From CADDZP01 sp035948135 (GTDB taxonomy: Bacteria; Actinomycetota; Acidimicrobiia; Acidimicrobiales; AC-14): a DNA stretch of 6,275 nucleotides. The notes beneath the pieces are model-generated. The model made no database searches, had not been told where the DNA came from, and saw nothing but the letters and a program-made list of their open reading frames with translations. The stretch is taken from assembly GCA_035948135.1 (NCBI GenBank), contig DASZJL010000173.1, positions 1 to 6,275 on the forward strand. Reading direction: 5' to 3'. The position numbers and the translations under genes were made by a program. Shown here one piece after another: positions 1 through 6,275 of this stretch (positions within the stretch are counted from its first letter, which is position 1; the number at the start of each line of letters is the position of its first letter).

Positions 1-107
1 CGGCGCCCGCCCGTGAGCTCGCGCCGGGCGTCGCCGACCTCAACCGTCGGGTCAAGCAGGCGTTCGATCCGAGTGGTCGACTGAACCCGGGGCGGGTGGC
101 GGCGTGA
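1..107 (+). CDS. glcE: FAD-binding oxidoreductase, glycolate oxidase GlcE-like subunit (C-terminal end only)
   Basis: Only the last 34 codons lie in the window; the frame is open from base 3 and ends with TGA at 105-107. The tail reads LNRRVKQAFDPSGRLNPGRV, the conserved C-terminal signature (K..FDP.G.LNPGR) of the FAD-linked oxidase family that includes GlcD, GlcE and D-lactate dehydrogenases. These subunits bind FAD and oxidise glycolate or a related 2-hydroxyacid, passing electrons to the iron-sulfur subunit. The stop overlaps the GTG start of glcF by four bases, so the two proteins are very probably made together as a complex. The GlcE assignment over GlcD, or over a single fused flavoprotein, rests on the position directly before glcF and cannot be proven from this fragment. 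Confidence 0.8.
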   Translation, partial: APARELAPGVADLNRRVKQAFDPSGRLNPGRVAA

Positions 108-1267
108 GCGGGAGCGGGACGCCCCTGCACGTCGACGACCGGGAGCTCGCGTCGTGCGTTGCGTGCGGGCTGTGCCTGCCGCACTGCCCGACGTACCGCG
201 TGACCGGCGAGGAGTCGGCGTCGCCTCGGGGACGCATCGCCGCCATGCGGGCTGTGCAGTGGGACGACCGCCCCCTCGACGACGACTTCACGCGCTTCAT
301 GGACCTCTGCGTGCAGTGCCGGGCGTGCGAGGTGGTGTGCCCGTCGTCGGTGCCGTTCGGCCGGCTGATGGAGGGATCGCGAAAGACCCTCGCCGAGGAG
401 ACCGACTACCAACCGCGGCGGTGGCGGCTGGCGTACCGGGCGCTGGGCCACCACCGTCTCGTGCTTGCCGGCTCGACGCTTCTCGCCTTCGCCCAGCGTC
501 TCCGAGTGCTGCCGGGGCGCGTGAATCTACCCCGCCTCCCCATGCGCCGAGCCCCACTGGCACCGACTGGTAACGAGGTGTGGCTGTTCACGGGCTGCGT
601 GATGGACGCCTGGCAACGTCCTGTGCACCAAGCCGTCGTTGACGTCCTGGGCCGCGCCGGGGTCGGCGTCGCCCTGCCCCAGCGCGGCGGCGACTGCTGC
701 GGCGCCCTGCACGTGCACGCCGGGCTGGTGAATGACGCGCGCATATTCGCTCGACGGGTCATGGCGTCGATGCCGGGCGAGGCACCGATCCTGGTCGACT
801 CCGCAGGCTGCGGGGCGGCGCTGAAGGACTACGGGCACCTGCTCGGGACCCCTGAGGGCGAGGCCTTCGCGGCCCGCGTCTACGACGTCCACGAGTGGCT
901 GGCGGAGCACCTCGACCGGCTGCCCGAGCCGCGCCGCCGGCTGCCGTACCGGGTCGCCGTGCAGGACCCGTGCCACCTTCGCTATGTGCAGCGGGCCCAC
1001 CAGCACGTGCGCACGGTGCTGGTGCCCTACGCCGACCTGGTCGAGCTCGACGACGAGGGGCTGTGCTGCGGCGCGGGCGGCGCGTACAACGTGGTGCATC
1101 CCGACATGGCCGCCGACCTCAGGCAGCGGAAGGTGGACGCCATTCGCCGGACGGGGGCGCCGGTTGTGGCCAGCGCCAACCCTGGCTGCATCCTCCATCT
1201 CCAGGTGGCCGGTCTCGACGTCCGCCATCCGTTCGAATTGCTCGCGGAGGCGCTGCATGGCCGGTGA
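104..1267 (+). CDS. glcF: Glycolate oxidase iron-sulfur subunit GlcF-like
   Basis: This 387-aa protein is close to the usual length of GlcF (about 400 aa). The N-terminal half is a two-cluster ferredoxin domain with C18-x2-C21-x2-C24-x3-C28-P and C69-x2-C72-x2-C75-x3-C79-P, each expected to hold a [4Fe-4S] cluster. The C-terminal half carries two cysteine-rich CCG domains of the heterodisulfide-reductase/GlcF type. The first has C165, the C198-C199-G motif and C236; the second has DPC290H, C321-C322-G and C362 in NPGC. GlcF takes electrons from the flavin subunits and delivers them towards the quinone pool at the cytoplasmic membrane. The start is a GTG inside the stop of the upstream flavoprotein; later starts would cut into the first cluster. 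Related (Fe-S) oxidoreductases such as the lactate-utilisation LutA/LldE group share these motifs, so the substrate (glycolate, lactate or another hydroxyacid) is inferred from the partner gene. Confidence 0.9.
   Translation: MSGSGTPLHVDDRELASCVACGLCLPHCPTYRVTGEESASPRGRIAAMRAVQWDDRPLDDDFTRFMDLCVQCRACEVVCPSSVPFGRLMEGSRKTLAEETDYQPRRWRLAYRALGHHRLVLAGSTLLAFAQRLRVLPGRVNLPRLPMRRAPLAPTGNEVWLFTGCVMDAWQRPVHQAVVDVLGRAGVGVALPQRGGDCCGALHVHAGLVNDARIFARRVMASMPGEAPILVDSAGCGAALKDYGHLLGTPEGEAFAARVYDVHEWLAEHLDRLPEPRRRLPYRVAVQDPCHLRYVQRAHQHVRTVLVPYADLVELDDEGLCCGAGGAYNVVHPDMAADLRQRKVDAIRRTGAPVVASANPGCILHLQVAGLDVRHPFELLAEALHGR
1246..1250 (+). promoter_or_regulatory. Ribosome binding site for the 66-aa gene
   Basis: GGAGG lies six bases before ATG 1257, an ideal spacing, inside the end of glcF. 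It supports translation of the 66-aa reading frame, which starts before glcF has ended. Confidence 0.7.
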
Positions 1268-1457
1268 GTTCGACGACATCCGGGGCCGGCTGGAGGTCAT
1301 CGCCGAAGAGCTCGCCGATCTGGCGATCATCCGTCTGCGCGAGTCGATCGACGCGGGCGGCCACGAACTCCCCGTCGACGAGAAGCGCCTGACGCGGGCC
1401 CGCCGGGCGGTCGAGAAGGCCATCGCCATCCTCAAGGAACCGGACGACACCGAGTGA
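1257..1457 (+). CDS. Uncharacterised 66-aa helical protein between glcF and the next gene
   Basis: I do not recognise this protein. It begins MAGEFDDIRGRLEVI and ends ILKEPDDTE. It is rich in Glu, Asp, Arg, Leu, Ile and Ala with regular heptad-like spacing of hydrophobics, which suggests two helices (about residues 4-30 and 42-61) joined by a short GGHELPVD turn. It has no signal peptide, membrane segment or cysteines, so it is probably cytoplasmic. The reality of the gene is supported by a GGAGG site six bases upstream of its ATG. The frame also fits neatly: it overlaps glcF by 11 bases and ends in a GTGA overlap with the following gene. Translational coupling with glcF is likely. It could be a small accessory or assembly protein for the oxidase, but that is only a guess from position. 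The frame remains open upstream through glcF, which is a GC-rich shadow. Confidence 0.75.
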   Translation: MAGEFDDIRGRLEVIAEELADLAIIRLRESIDAGGHELPVDEKRLTRARRAVEKAIAILKEPDDTE

Positions 1458-1945
1458 GTCCGCTCTTTCGCCGCCGATCGCAGTCCCCGGGGACCGACCT
1501 GCGCGTCCAGATCCTCCACACCGATCCCTCCGCGCTCGGCTTCTCGCCGTCGGACGGCCAGCGGGTGTGGGGCGCGGTGATGGACATGGCCTTCGCGGGC
1601 GGGGTGGCCAGCCTCGTGTCGCTCCAGGACGGCAGCACCAGCCTCTACACGAGCACGGGTGGCGGCGTCATCGGCGGGGGCGCGCACGAGCCGGTCGTCG
1701 AGGCCACGCAGGCGTTTCTCGATGCGGTGGGCGTCTACACGCCACAGTTCTCGCCGACCGACTCGGACGACCTGCCCGCAGAGGGGTATGTACGTTTTCA
1801 TGCACTCGGCTTCGACGGTCGCCGCAGCATCGATGCGGCGGAATCGGACCTCCAGGCCCGAACCCACGATCTCTGGCCCCTCTACTACTCGGGCCATCAG
1901 GTGATCACAGCTCTCAGACTCGCAACCGAAGGAGAGGCACAGTGA
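1454..1945 (+). CDS. Conserved-looking hypothetical protein, 163 aa, with a Gly-rich STGGGVIGGGAH motif
   Basis: No named family could be assigned with confidence; it looks like a globular cytoplasmic protein of the 'conserved hypothetical' type. After a basic N-terminus (residues 1-10, PLFRRRSQS) there is a segment around VWGAVMDMAF (residues 38-47). A strand-like stretch ASLVSLQDGSTSLYTS follows (52-67), then the Gly-rich loop STGGGVIGGGAH (67-78), a helix (79-92) and a C-terminal part ending in YYSGHQVITALRL (144-156). No cysteines, signal peptide or membrane helices are visible. The GTG start overlaps the TGA of the 66-aa gene by four bases, and its own TGA overlaps the GTG of the sugar dehydrogenase the same way, so its position inside an operon is firm. 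The glycine loop resembles a phosphate- or nucleotide-contacting loop only superficially; it is not a Walker A or a standard Rossmann motif. Confidence 0.8.
   Translation: MSPLFRRRSQSPGTDLRVQILHTDPSALGFSPSDGQRVWGAVMDMAFAGGVASLVSLQDGSTSLYTSTGGGVIGGGAHEPVVEATQAFLDAVGVYTPQFSPTDSDDLPAEGYVRFHALGFDGRRSIDAAESDLQARTHDLWPLYYSGHQVITALRLATEGEAQ
1929..1934 (+). promoter_or_regulatory. Ribosome binding site deciding the sugar dehydrogenase start
   Basis: AAGGAG is followed seven bases later by GTG 1942. This site fixes the start of the secreted dehydrogenase at 1942 and rules out the much longer in-frame extension that would begin near 1567. Confidence 0.7.
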
Positions 1946-3138
1946 GGACGCGCCGGGCGAGGAAGATGGGGGCCGCGCTTGCGGCAGTCGCAGCCGCCGT
2001 GGGGTGGGCCCGCTTGCCGGTGAGCGCGGCGACCACCGTCCAGGCCCTGCCCGTAGCCAGCGGGCTGAACTACCCGGCCATGTTCACGGTCGCGCCCGAC
2101 GGCCGCCTCTTCTATTCGGAGCGCACGACCGGCAGAATCGGCGTCTTCAACCCCGCGGGTGGCACCGACGCCACGTACTTCCAGGTGCCCGACCTGTGCG
2201 CGGCGTCGGACCAGGGCCTGTACGGCGTCGCCCTGCACCCCTCGTTCCCACAGCCCGCGAGCGTTTACGTCTACGCCACCCGGCGCCTCGGTGATGGCAG
2301 CTGCGCCAACCAGGTCCTGAAGCTGGACGGCACATCGACCCAGGCCACGTCGATGGCCGTCCTGATCAGCGACCCGTACACGTCCGGCCACATCGGCGGC
2401 CGGGTGGAGTTCGGCCCCGACGGGAACCTCTATGTGTCGACCGGTGACGGTTCGGACGCGTCGCCAACGCTCCAGCAGAGTCAGGCGTCGCGCGCTGCCG
2501 TCCAGAACGTGCAGAGCCTGAAGGGCAAGATCCTGCGGATGACGCCGGCCGGTGCGGTGCCGAGCGGCAACCCGTTCGGCAACGTCGTCTTCGCCTATGG
2601 GTTTCGCAACGTGTTCGGGTTCGACTTCGAGCCGAGCAAGGGGAAGATGTGGGCGGTCGACAACGGCCCCGACCCCAGCGACTACGCGGGGGCGCCGGCC
2701 GGCAAGGGTCCGGCGGGCGGGTGCAACGACGAGCTCGATCGCGTGTTGAGCGGGTCAAACCAAGGGTGGGGTCCGACGGGCAGCTGTGCGACGCCGCCCA
2801 AGCCGCCCCGTAACACCAACCGGGACGGGCGCAACCCGCTGCTCCCCAAGCTGAACATCGAAGTCGCCAGCGGGGTGACGGGTGGGCGATTCTGCTCCGG
2901 CTGCGGCTTGGGGTCAGCGTTCGAGGGCAACCTCTTCTACGTCCGCTACAGCTACAACAACGGGTTGGGCGAGATCCACGCCGCCAAGCTCGACGCCCAG
3001 AAGACCCGCGTGGTGTCGGACACGCTCGTTTACCGGGCGGCCGGCCCCTCGCCACTCTCGATCGAGCGTGGGCCTGATGGTGCGCTCTACTTCAGCGACC
3101 CGCAGGGGATCTACAAGCTGGTCCTCGGCTCGGCCTGA
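1942..3138 (+). CDS. Secreted PQQ-dependent sugar dehydrogenase (glucose/sorbosone dehydrogenase family)
   Basis: A 398-aa protein with an N-terminal export signal (RTRRARK, then an Ala-rich core, probable cleavage after VSA at residue 29). The mature part matches the six-bladed propeller of soluble quinoprotein aldose dehydrogenases. DQGLYGVALHPSFP is an early blade motif. H150 in GHIGGRVEFGPDGNLYVSTGDG fits the catalytic histidine, and YGFRN (219-223) carries the conserved arginine. DNGPD followed by NDELD (262-266) and GSNQGWG (271-277) fit the Ca/PQQ-binding region. GPDGALYFSD near the C-terminus is a final blade. It is expected to oxidise aldoses outside the membrane and pass electrons to the respiratory chain. 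Unusual points are six cysteines in the mature protein (86, 121, 261, 282, 318, 321), including a C-S-G-C pair, and a Gly/Ala-rich insertion between NGP and DEL. The two arginines at 4-5 are only weakly Tat-like. No pqq biosynthesis genes lie in the window, so cofactor supply is unseen and the true substrate is unknown. Confidence 0.88.
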   Translation: MRTRRARKMGAALAAVAAAVGWARLPVSAATTVQALPVASGLNYPAMFTVAPDGRLFYSERTTGRIGVFNPAGGTDATYFQVPDLCAASDQGLYGVALHPSFPQPASVYVYATRRLGDGSCANQVLKLDGTSTQATSMAVLISDPYTSGHIGGRVEFGPDGNLYVSTGDGSDASPTLQQSQASRAAVQNVQSLKGKILRMTPAGAVPSGNPFGNVVFAYGFRNVFGFDFEPSKGKMWAVDNGPDPSDYAGAPAGKGPAGGCNDELDRVLSGSNQGWGPTGSCATPPKPPRNTNRDGRNPLLPKLNIEVASGVTGGRFCSGCGLGSAFEGNLFYVRYSYNNGLGEIHAAKLDAQKTRVVSDTLVYRAAGPSPLSIERGPDGALYFSDPQGIYKLVLGSA

Positions 3139-3161
3139 GGTCGTCAGGGCACGCCGACCTC
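3137..3161. terminator. Candidate bidirectional hairpin between convergent genes
   Basis: GAGGTCG (3137-3143) and CGACCTC (3155-3161) are perfect 7-base inverted arms around an 11-base loop. The structure contains the end of the plus-strand stop codon and the whole minus-strand stop codon. A smaller alternative stem, CCTGA/TCAGG (3134-3138 and 3144-3148), overlaps it. No T-tract follows on either strand, so it is not a classical intrinsic terminator. It could still slow or process the two converging transcripts. Confidence 0.35.
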
Positions 3162-3611
3162 GTAGCCGGGGGCGGCGGTGCCGGGTGGGTGGTAGACGCC
3201 GGGTTGCGCGTCCGGGTTGGCGACGCAGACCTCACCTTCGAGGCCGTCGGGGTCCCGGAAGAACAGGCTGAGGATCGGGCCGAAGTCGGTGACGAAGCCG
3301 TCGGTCGCGCCGCGCGCCAGCAGATCCTTGCGGATGGTGTCGAACGCCTCCTTGGACGCGGCCTGGAGACCGACGTGATCGATGCGGCCTCGCCCGAACA
3401 TCGGCGTCTGGCGGTCCGCCTCGGCGTTGTCTTCGACCTCGAACACGTTGAGCTCCGTGTGCGGCCCGATGTCGACGAACGACAGGCGTACGCCTGGACC
3501 CACCTCCGCGTCCTGCGATACCCGGGCGCCGAACACCTCCGTGTAGAAGCGGTGCAGACGCTCAGTGTCGTTGGTGAGGATGGCGACGTGGGCGATCCCA
3601 TCGAGCAGCAT
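3144..3611 (-). CDS. VOC family (glyoxalase/bleomycin-resistance/dioxygenase fold) protein
   Basis: A 155-aa protein, the usual size for a single chain with two paired beta-alpha-beta-beta-beta modules. The first module starts GIAHVAILTNDTERLHRFYTE, the second has DHVGL (78-82) and ends FFRDPDGLEGEV (117-128), all hallmark VOC motifs. The four expected metal-ligand positions can be read as H8, E58 (or nearby E53), H79 and E127, so a divalent metal site is likely intact. Members include glyoxalase I, methylmalonyl-CoA epimerase, extradiol dioxygenases and antibiotic-binding proteins; the sequence alone does not choose between these. The ATG at 3611 overlaps the last base of the upstream gene's stop (TGATG), and AAGGA at 3622-3626 is a reasonable ribosome binding site. 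The frame is open far upstream, but that extension is low-complexity Arg/Pro/Gly shadow sequence. It is probably co-transcribed with the mycothiol-enzyme-like gene before it. Confidence 0.88.
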   Translation of the reverse strand: MLLDGIAHVAILTNDTERLHRFYTEVFGARVSQDAEVGPGVRLSFVDIGPHTELNVFEVEDNAEADRQTPMFGRGRIDHVGLQAASKEAFDTIRKDLLARGATDGFVTDFGPILSLFFRDPDGLEGEVCVANPDAQPGVYHPPGTAAPGYEVGVP

Positions 3612-4381
3612 CAGGCGTAGGTCCTTACGAGTTGCAACACGGCGTCGGCGTCGGGGCCGTCGCCGGTGAGCGAGGTGGCTTGGGGGTCGATCCGGCGGGC
3701 GGCGACCAGGCAGAGCTCGACGCCGTCGCCCCGGATGGTGGTCTGCGGTGAGTCGTCGGGCGTGAACTCCCACTCGGCGCCGGTGGGCCCCCGCAGGTCG
3801 AAGGCGACCGGGCCCGACAGCTGGCGGCCGGCGCTGGAGAACGCGTAGGGGAGGGTGCGCCAGGCGAGCCGGGCGATGTGCTTCAGCCGCTCGGTCGGCT
3901 GCACTTCGACACCGAGGCCGTCGGCAACGTCGCCGGTGTGGATCCACGTCTCGGCCAGGCGGGTGGTGACGAGCGTCCGAATCGACAGCTCGCCCGCCAC
4001 CCACATCACGCGCCGGTGGAAGTCGGCGCCTTTGAGCCGGTCGAGGAAGTCGTCGACGCTCGCCTGCCACCGGGCCTTGAGGTCGGCAAGGGGCCGGTCG
4101 CGCTCCTTGGCGACCATGAGGGCGGCGCCGTCGTCGACGTTGGCCTGCGGCGCGTCCCCGAGCTGACGGCCCACCTCGGCGAGGTAGTCGGCGAATCGAT
4201 CGTCCACGCTGGCGATCGCCATCTCGTTGGTCTGGGCCAGATGGAGGACGACGTCGGCAACAGTCCAGCCCTCGCACCGGGACGGACGCTGCCAGTCGGC
4301 GTCGTCGAGGCCATCGAGCATGCCGGTGAGCTGCGCCTGCTGGTCGGCGAGGGCGGTGACGGCGTCGTCCATGGCCGCCAT
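3611..4381 (-). CDS. TIGR03084-like / maleylpyruvate isomerase family (mycothiol-dependent, DinB-like) protein
   Basis: A 256-aa protein with an N-terminal DinB/MDMPI-type four-helix domain. This shows LTGMLDGLDDADWQRPSRCEGW (18-39), VADVVLHLAQTNE (41-53), and RLAETWIHTGDVADGLG (141-157). H47, E144 and H148 form the His-Glu-His set expected for the metal site of this fold. The C-terminal part (about 165-256: RLKHIARLAWRTLPYAF, a GDGVELCLVAARR stretch, and GDGPDADAVLQLV) closely follows the pattern I recall for TIGR03084 proteins. Relatives use mycothiol in isomerisation or detoxification, but many have no known reaction, and none is shown here. The start could be ATG 4381 (5 bases after the upstream gene's stop) or ATG 4372; 4381 is chosen for tighter coupling, with no decisive ribosome site. 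An open frame continues up to 4777 but is shadow sequence. Its partner VOC gene follows with a one-base overlap. Confidence 0.82.
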   Translation of the reverse strand: MAAMDDAVTALADQQAQLTGMLDGLDDADWQRPSRCEGWTVADVVLHLAQTNEMAIASVDDRFADYLAEVGRQLGDAPQANVDDGAALMVAKERDRPLADLKARWQASVDDFLDRLKGADFHRRVMWVAGELSIRTLVTTRLAETWIHTGDVADGLGVEVQPTERLKHIARLAWRTLPYAFSSAGRQLSGPVAFDLRGPTGAEWEFTPDDSPQTTIRGDGVELCLVAARRIDPQATSLTGDGPDADAVLQLVRTYA

Positions 4382-4386
4382 TCTGC

Positions 4387-5436
<1,050 letters not shown>

Positions 5437-5445
5437 CTCCTCCCC
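5437..5445 (-). promoter_or_regulatory. Purine-rich ribosome binding site abutting the LOG start
   Basis: On the minus strand GGGGAGGAG runs straight into ATG 5436. The core GGAGG is only about two bases from the start codon, closer than the usual 5-9. This may reduce initiation, or initiation may depend on coupling from the CYTH gene upstream. Confidence 0.45.
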
Positions 5446-5453
5446 ATCGTGCC

Positions 5454-5479
5454 TGACTCGATAGCGCTACCCGGAGTCA
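5454..5479. repeat. Inverted repeat in the CYTH-LOG gap
   Basis: TGACTC (5454-5459) and GAGTCA (5474-5479) are perfect 6-base inverted arms with a 14-base loop that includes the palindrome AGCGCT (5463-5468). On the minus strand the structure covers the CYTH stop codon and sits just upstream of the LOG ribosome site. It could be a weak attenuator or processing stem, or chance; there is no T-tract. Confidence 0.3.
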
Positions 5480-5988
5480 AGCCCGTGCTTGGCCAGGTGA
5501 CCGCCGGTGTAGCGGACGTCGCCGGTGACCTCGGCGATGGCGTTGGGTGGCGGGGGACCGTCGGCCATCGCCCGGTCGGAGTCGTACTCGGCCTCGGCGA
5601 GGACCAGGCCGTCGAGCGGCGGCAGGAAGACGTCGATCCCGAACGGCGGGACGCTGAAGCGGACTTTCTGTAGCCGGTGACCCTCGAGCTGGGACAACAG
5701 GTCGTACTCAGACTCTGACAGATAGGTGTTGGTCGTCAGGGTGGCGGCGCCGGCGCTGGTCGTGGGGACCTTCTGGGCGAGCTTGTAGACGGTGGGTCTG
5801 CGGCCGCGCCGGTCGACCATCCGTCGGAGCCGGAGACGCGTTCCCTCGAAGTAGATGTCGGTGATCTCCACCTCGGCTGTCGCCGCCTCCGGGTCGGGCG
5901 GGTCGTGCAGGAGCCAGCGCCGCTCGCGTTCGACACGGGCGTACTTCTCGGCTTTGCCAGGCGGCGCCGACGGGTTGTCCACGCGCAC
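5467..5988 (-). CDS. CYTH domain protein (triphosphate tunnel metalloenzyme superfamily)
   Basis: A 173-aa protein of CYTH type, with no CHAD domain attached. The entry motif ExExK appears as E20-R-E22-R-R24 (VERERRWLL), with lysine replaced by arginine. Then come the tunnel-lining basic strands RLRLRR (51-56), K69 and K73 (VYKLAQK), K108 and R110, followed by IDVF (118-121) with D119, the acidic strand LAEAEY (130-135) and EVTGDVRY (153-160). Family members bind a triphosphate group with divalent metal and include thiamine triphosphatase, inorganic triphosphatase and class IV adenylate cyclase. Here a triphosphatase-like role is most likely, but the substrate is unknown. The strand normally carrying glutamate is Thr/Asn-rich (TLTTNTYL, 83-90), which suggests a divergent subgroup. 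GTG 5988 is chosen as start; GTG 5982 is an alternative two codons later. A GAGGCGA stretch lies a few bases upstream. It is probably the first gene of the minus-strand cluster. Confidence 0.82.
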   Translation of the reverse strand: MRVDNPSAPPGKAEKYARVERERRWLLHDPPDPEAATAEVEITDIYFEGTRLRLRRMVDRRGRRPTVYKLAQKVPTTSAGAATLTTNTYLSESEYDLLSQLEGHRLQKVRFSVPPFGIDVFLPPLDGLVLAEAEYDSDRAMADGPPPPNAIAEVTGDVRYTGGHLAKHGLDSG

Positions 5989-6150
5989 AGTCTCGCCTCA
6001 GTCGCCGCGGCATGGCCGGTGACCTTGGCGCAGAACCCTCACCCCGAGGACGCTGGCCGACCGGGCGCCGGGCCGCGATCGGTTCTTGACCGAGGGCGGC
6101 ACCGGGATCACACAGGTGCACGCTCATAGGACGCCATCCGAGCACGCAGC
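5989..6150. promoter_or_regulatory. Divergent intergenic region, promoters expected
   Basis: This 162-bp stretch separates the CYTH gene (minus) from the partial gene at 6151 (plus), so it should carry promoters for both directions. TTGACC at 6086-6091 is a possible -35 for the plus strand, inside a short inverted repeat TCGGT/ACCGA (6079-6093). No matching -10 box is clear on either strand. I see no RNA gene here. Confidence 0.4.
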
Positions 6151-6275
6151 ATGGCCGCTGCGGCGCGTATCCTTCGCGTCGTGGTCCTGGGTGTCGTGCT
6201 GCTTGCCTTCGGGCTGGCGTTCGCTCTAGCCCCGATCCCCATCGCTCGGGTCATGGGCAACTTCCGCTTCGTCCC
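6151..6275 (+). CDS. Partial gene: N-terminus of a secreted or membrane-anchored protein
   Basis: An ATG at 6151 opens a frame that runs off the window end (41 full codons). An in-frame TAG lies upstream at 6127-6129, with no other start between, so the start is well bounded. The translation begins MAAAARILRVVVLGVVLLAFG and continues FALAPIPIARVMGNFRFVP. A short positively charged stretch followed by roughly 20 hydrophobic residues (about 7-28) is typical of a signal peptide or single membrane anchor. No family can be named from so little. It points away from the CYTH gene and would be driven from the shared 162-bp intergenic region. The ribosome site is weak (purines in GAGC near 6140-6143). 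Confidence 0.6.
   Translation, partial: MAAAARILRVVVLGVVLLAFGLAFALAPIPIARVMGNFRFV

Noticed and set aside
527..1897. 456-codon open frame on the minus strand opposite glcF and the small genes
   Set aside because: It is antisense to genes with clear motifs and overlaps, and its translation is Arg/Ala/Val/His-rich without any recognisable domain, typical of GC-rich shadow frames.
1567..1941. N-terminal extension of the sugar dehydrogenase frame upstream of 1942
   Set aside because: It is Arg/Gly-rich, overlaps the 163-aa gene, and would bury the signal peptide; AAGGAG before GTG 1942 marks the true start.
3612..4277. N-terminal extension of the VOC frame upstream of 3611
   Set aside because: It is Arg/Pro/Gly shadow sequence within the TIGR03084-like gene; the VOC fold starts right at the 3611 ATG.
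6086..6114. TTGACC as part of a full promoter for the gene at 6151
   Set aside because: No acceptable -10 hexamer lies at 16-19 bases downstream, so I noted it only as a possible -35 within the intergenic entry.
5905..6129. 74-codon plus-strand frame in the CYTH upstream region
   Set aside because: It overlaps the start of CYTH on the opposite strand and has Arg-rich shadow composition with no supporting ribosome site.
5708..6145. 145-codon minus-strand frame overlapping the CYTH start and intergenic region
   Set aside because: It is in a different frame from CYTH, Arg/Pro/Ala-rich, and lacks domain motifs.

Overview
The window is very GC-rich and gene-dense. Short or overlapping gene junctions, GTG starts, and a mycothiol-type (maleylpyruvate isomerase/DinB-like) enzyme all point to a high-GC actinobacterium. 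An Acidimicrobiia-like lineage is my guess, but it rests on general style and not on a marker gene.

Left block (1-3138, plus strand): a tightly packed cluster. It holds the last codons of an FAD-binding glycolate-oxidase-type subunit (glcE-like), the complete iron-sulfur subunit glcF, two small proteins I cannot assign (66 and 163 aa), and a secreted glucose/sorbosone-dehydrogenase-type quinoprotein. Every junction overlaps. Three of the four are 4-base GTGA overlaps and the fourth is an 11-base overlap with a good Shine-Dalgarno. This predicts one translationally coupled operon. GlcEF oxidises a 2-hydroxyacid such as glycolate at the inner face of the membrane, and the last gene would oxidise an aldose outside the membrane. 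Both would feed electrons to the respiratory chain, which is a plausible shared theme (inference).

Right block (3144-5988, minus strand): four genes read right to left: a CYTH triphosphate-tunnel protein, a long-form LOG-family Rossmann protein, a TIGR03084-like mycothiol-dependent-enzyme relative, and a VOC (glyoxalase-fold) protein. The gaps are 30 bp, 5 bp and a 1-base overlap, so they may form one operon. No single pathway is evident. Nucleotide/triphosphate handling and small-molecule or thiol chemistry are the visible themes.

The two blocks converge with only 5 bp between stop codons (3139-3143). A perfect 7-bp stem spans both stops. At the right edge a divergent region (5989-6150) separates the minus-strand cluster from a partial plus-strand gene (6151 onward) that starts with a signal peptide or membrane anchor.

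I see no mobile elements, CRISPR arrays, tRNA or rRNA genes. The least explained content is the pair of unassigned small genes embedded between glcF and the sugar dehydrogenase. I did not find convincing evidence of a dramatic new system.
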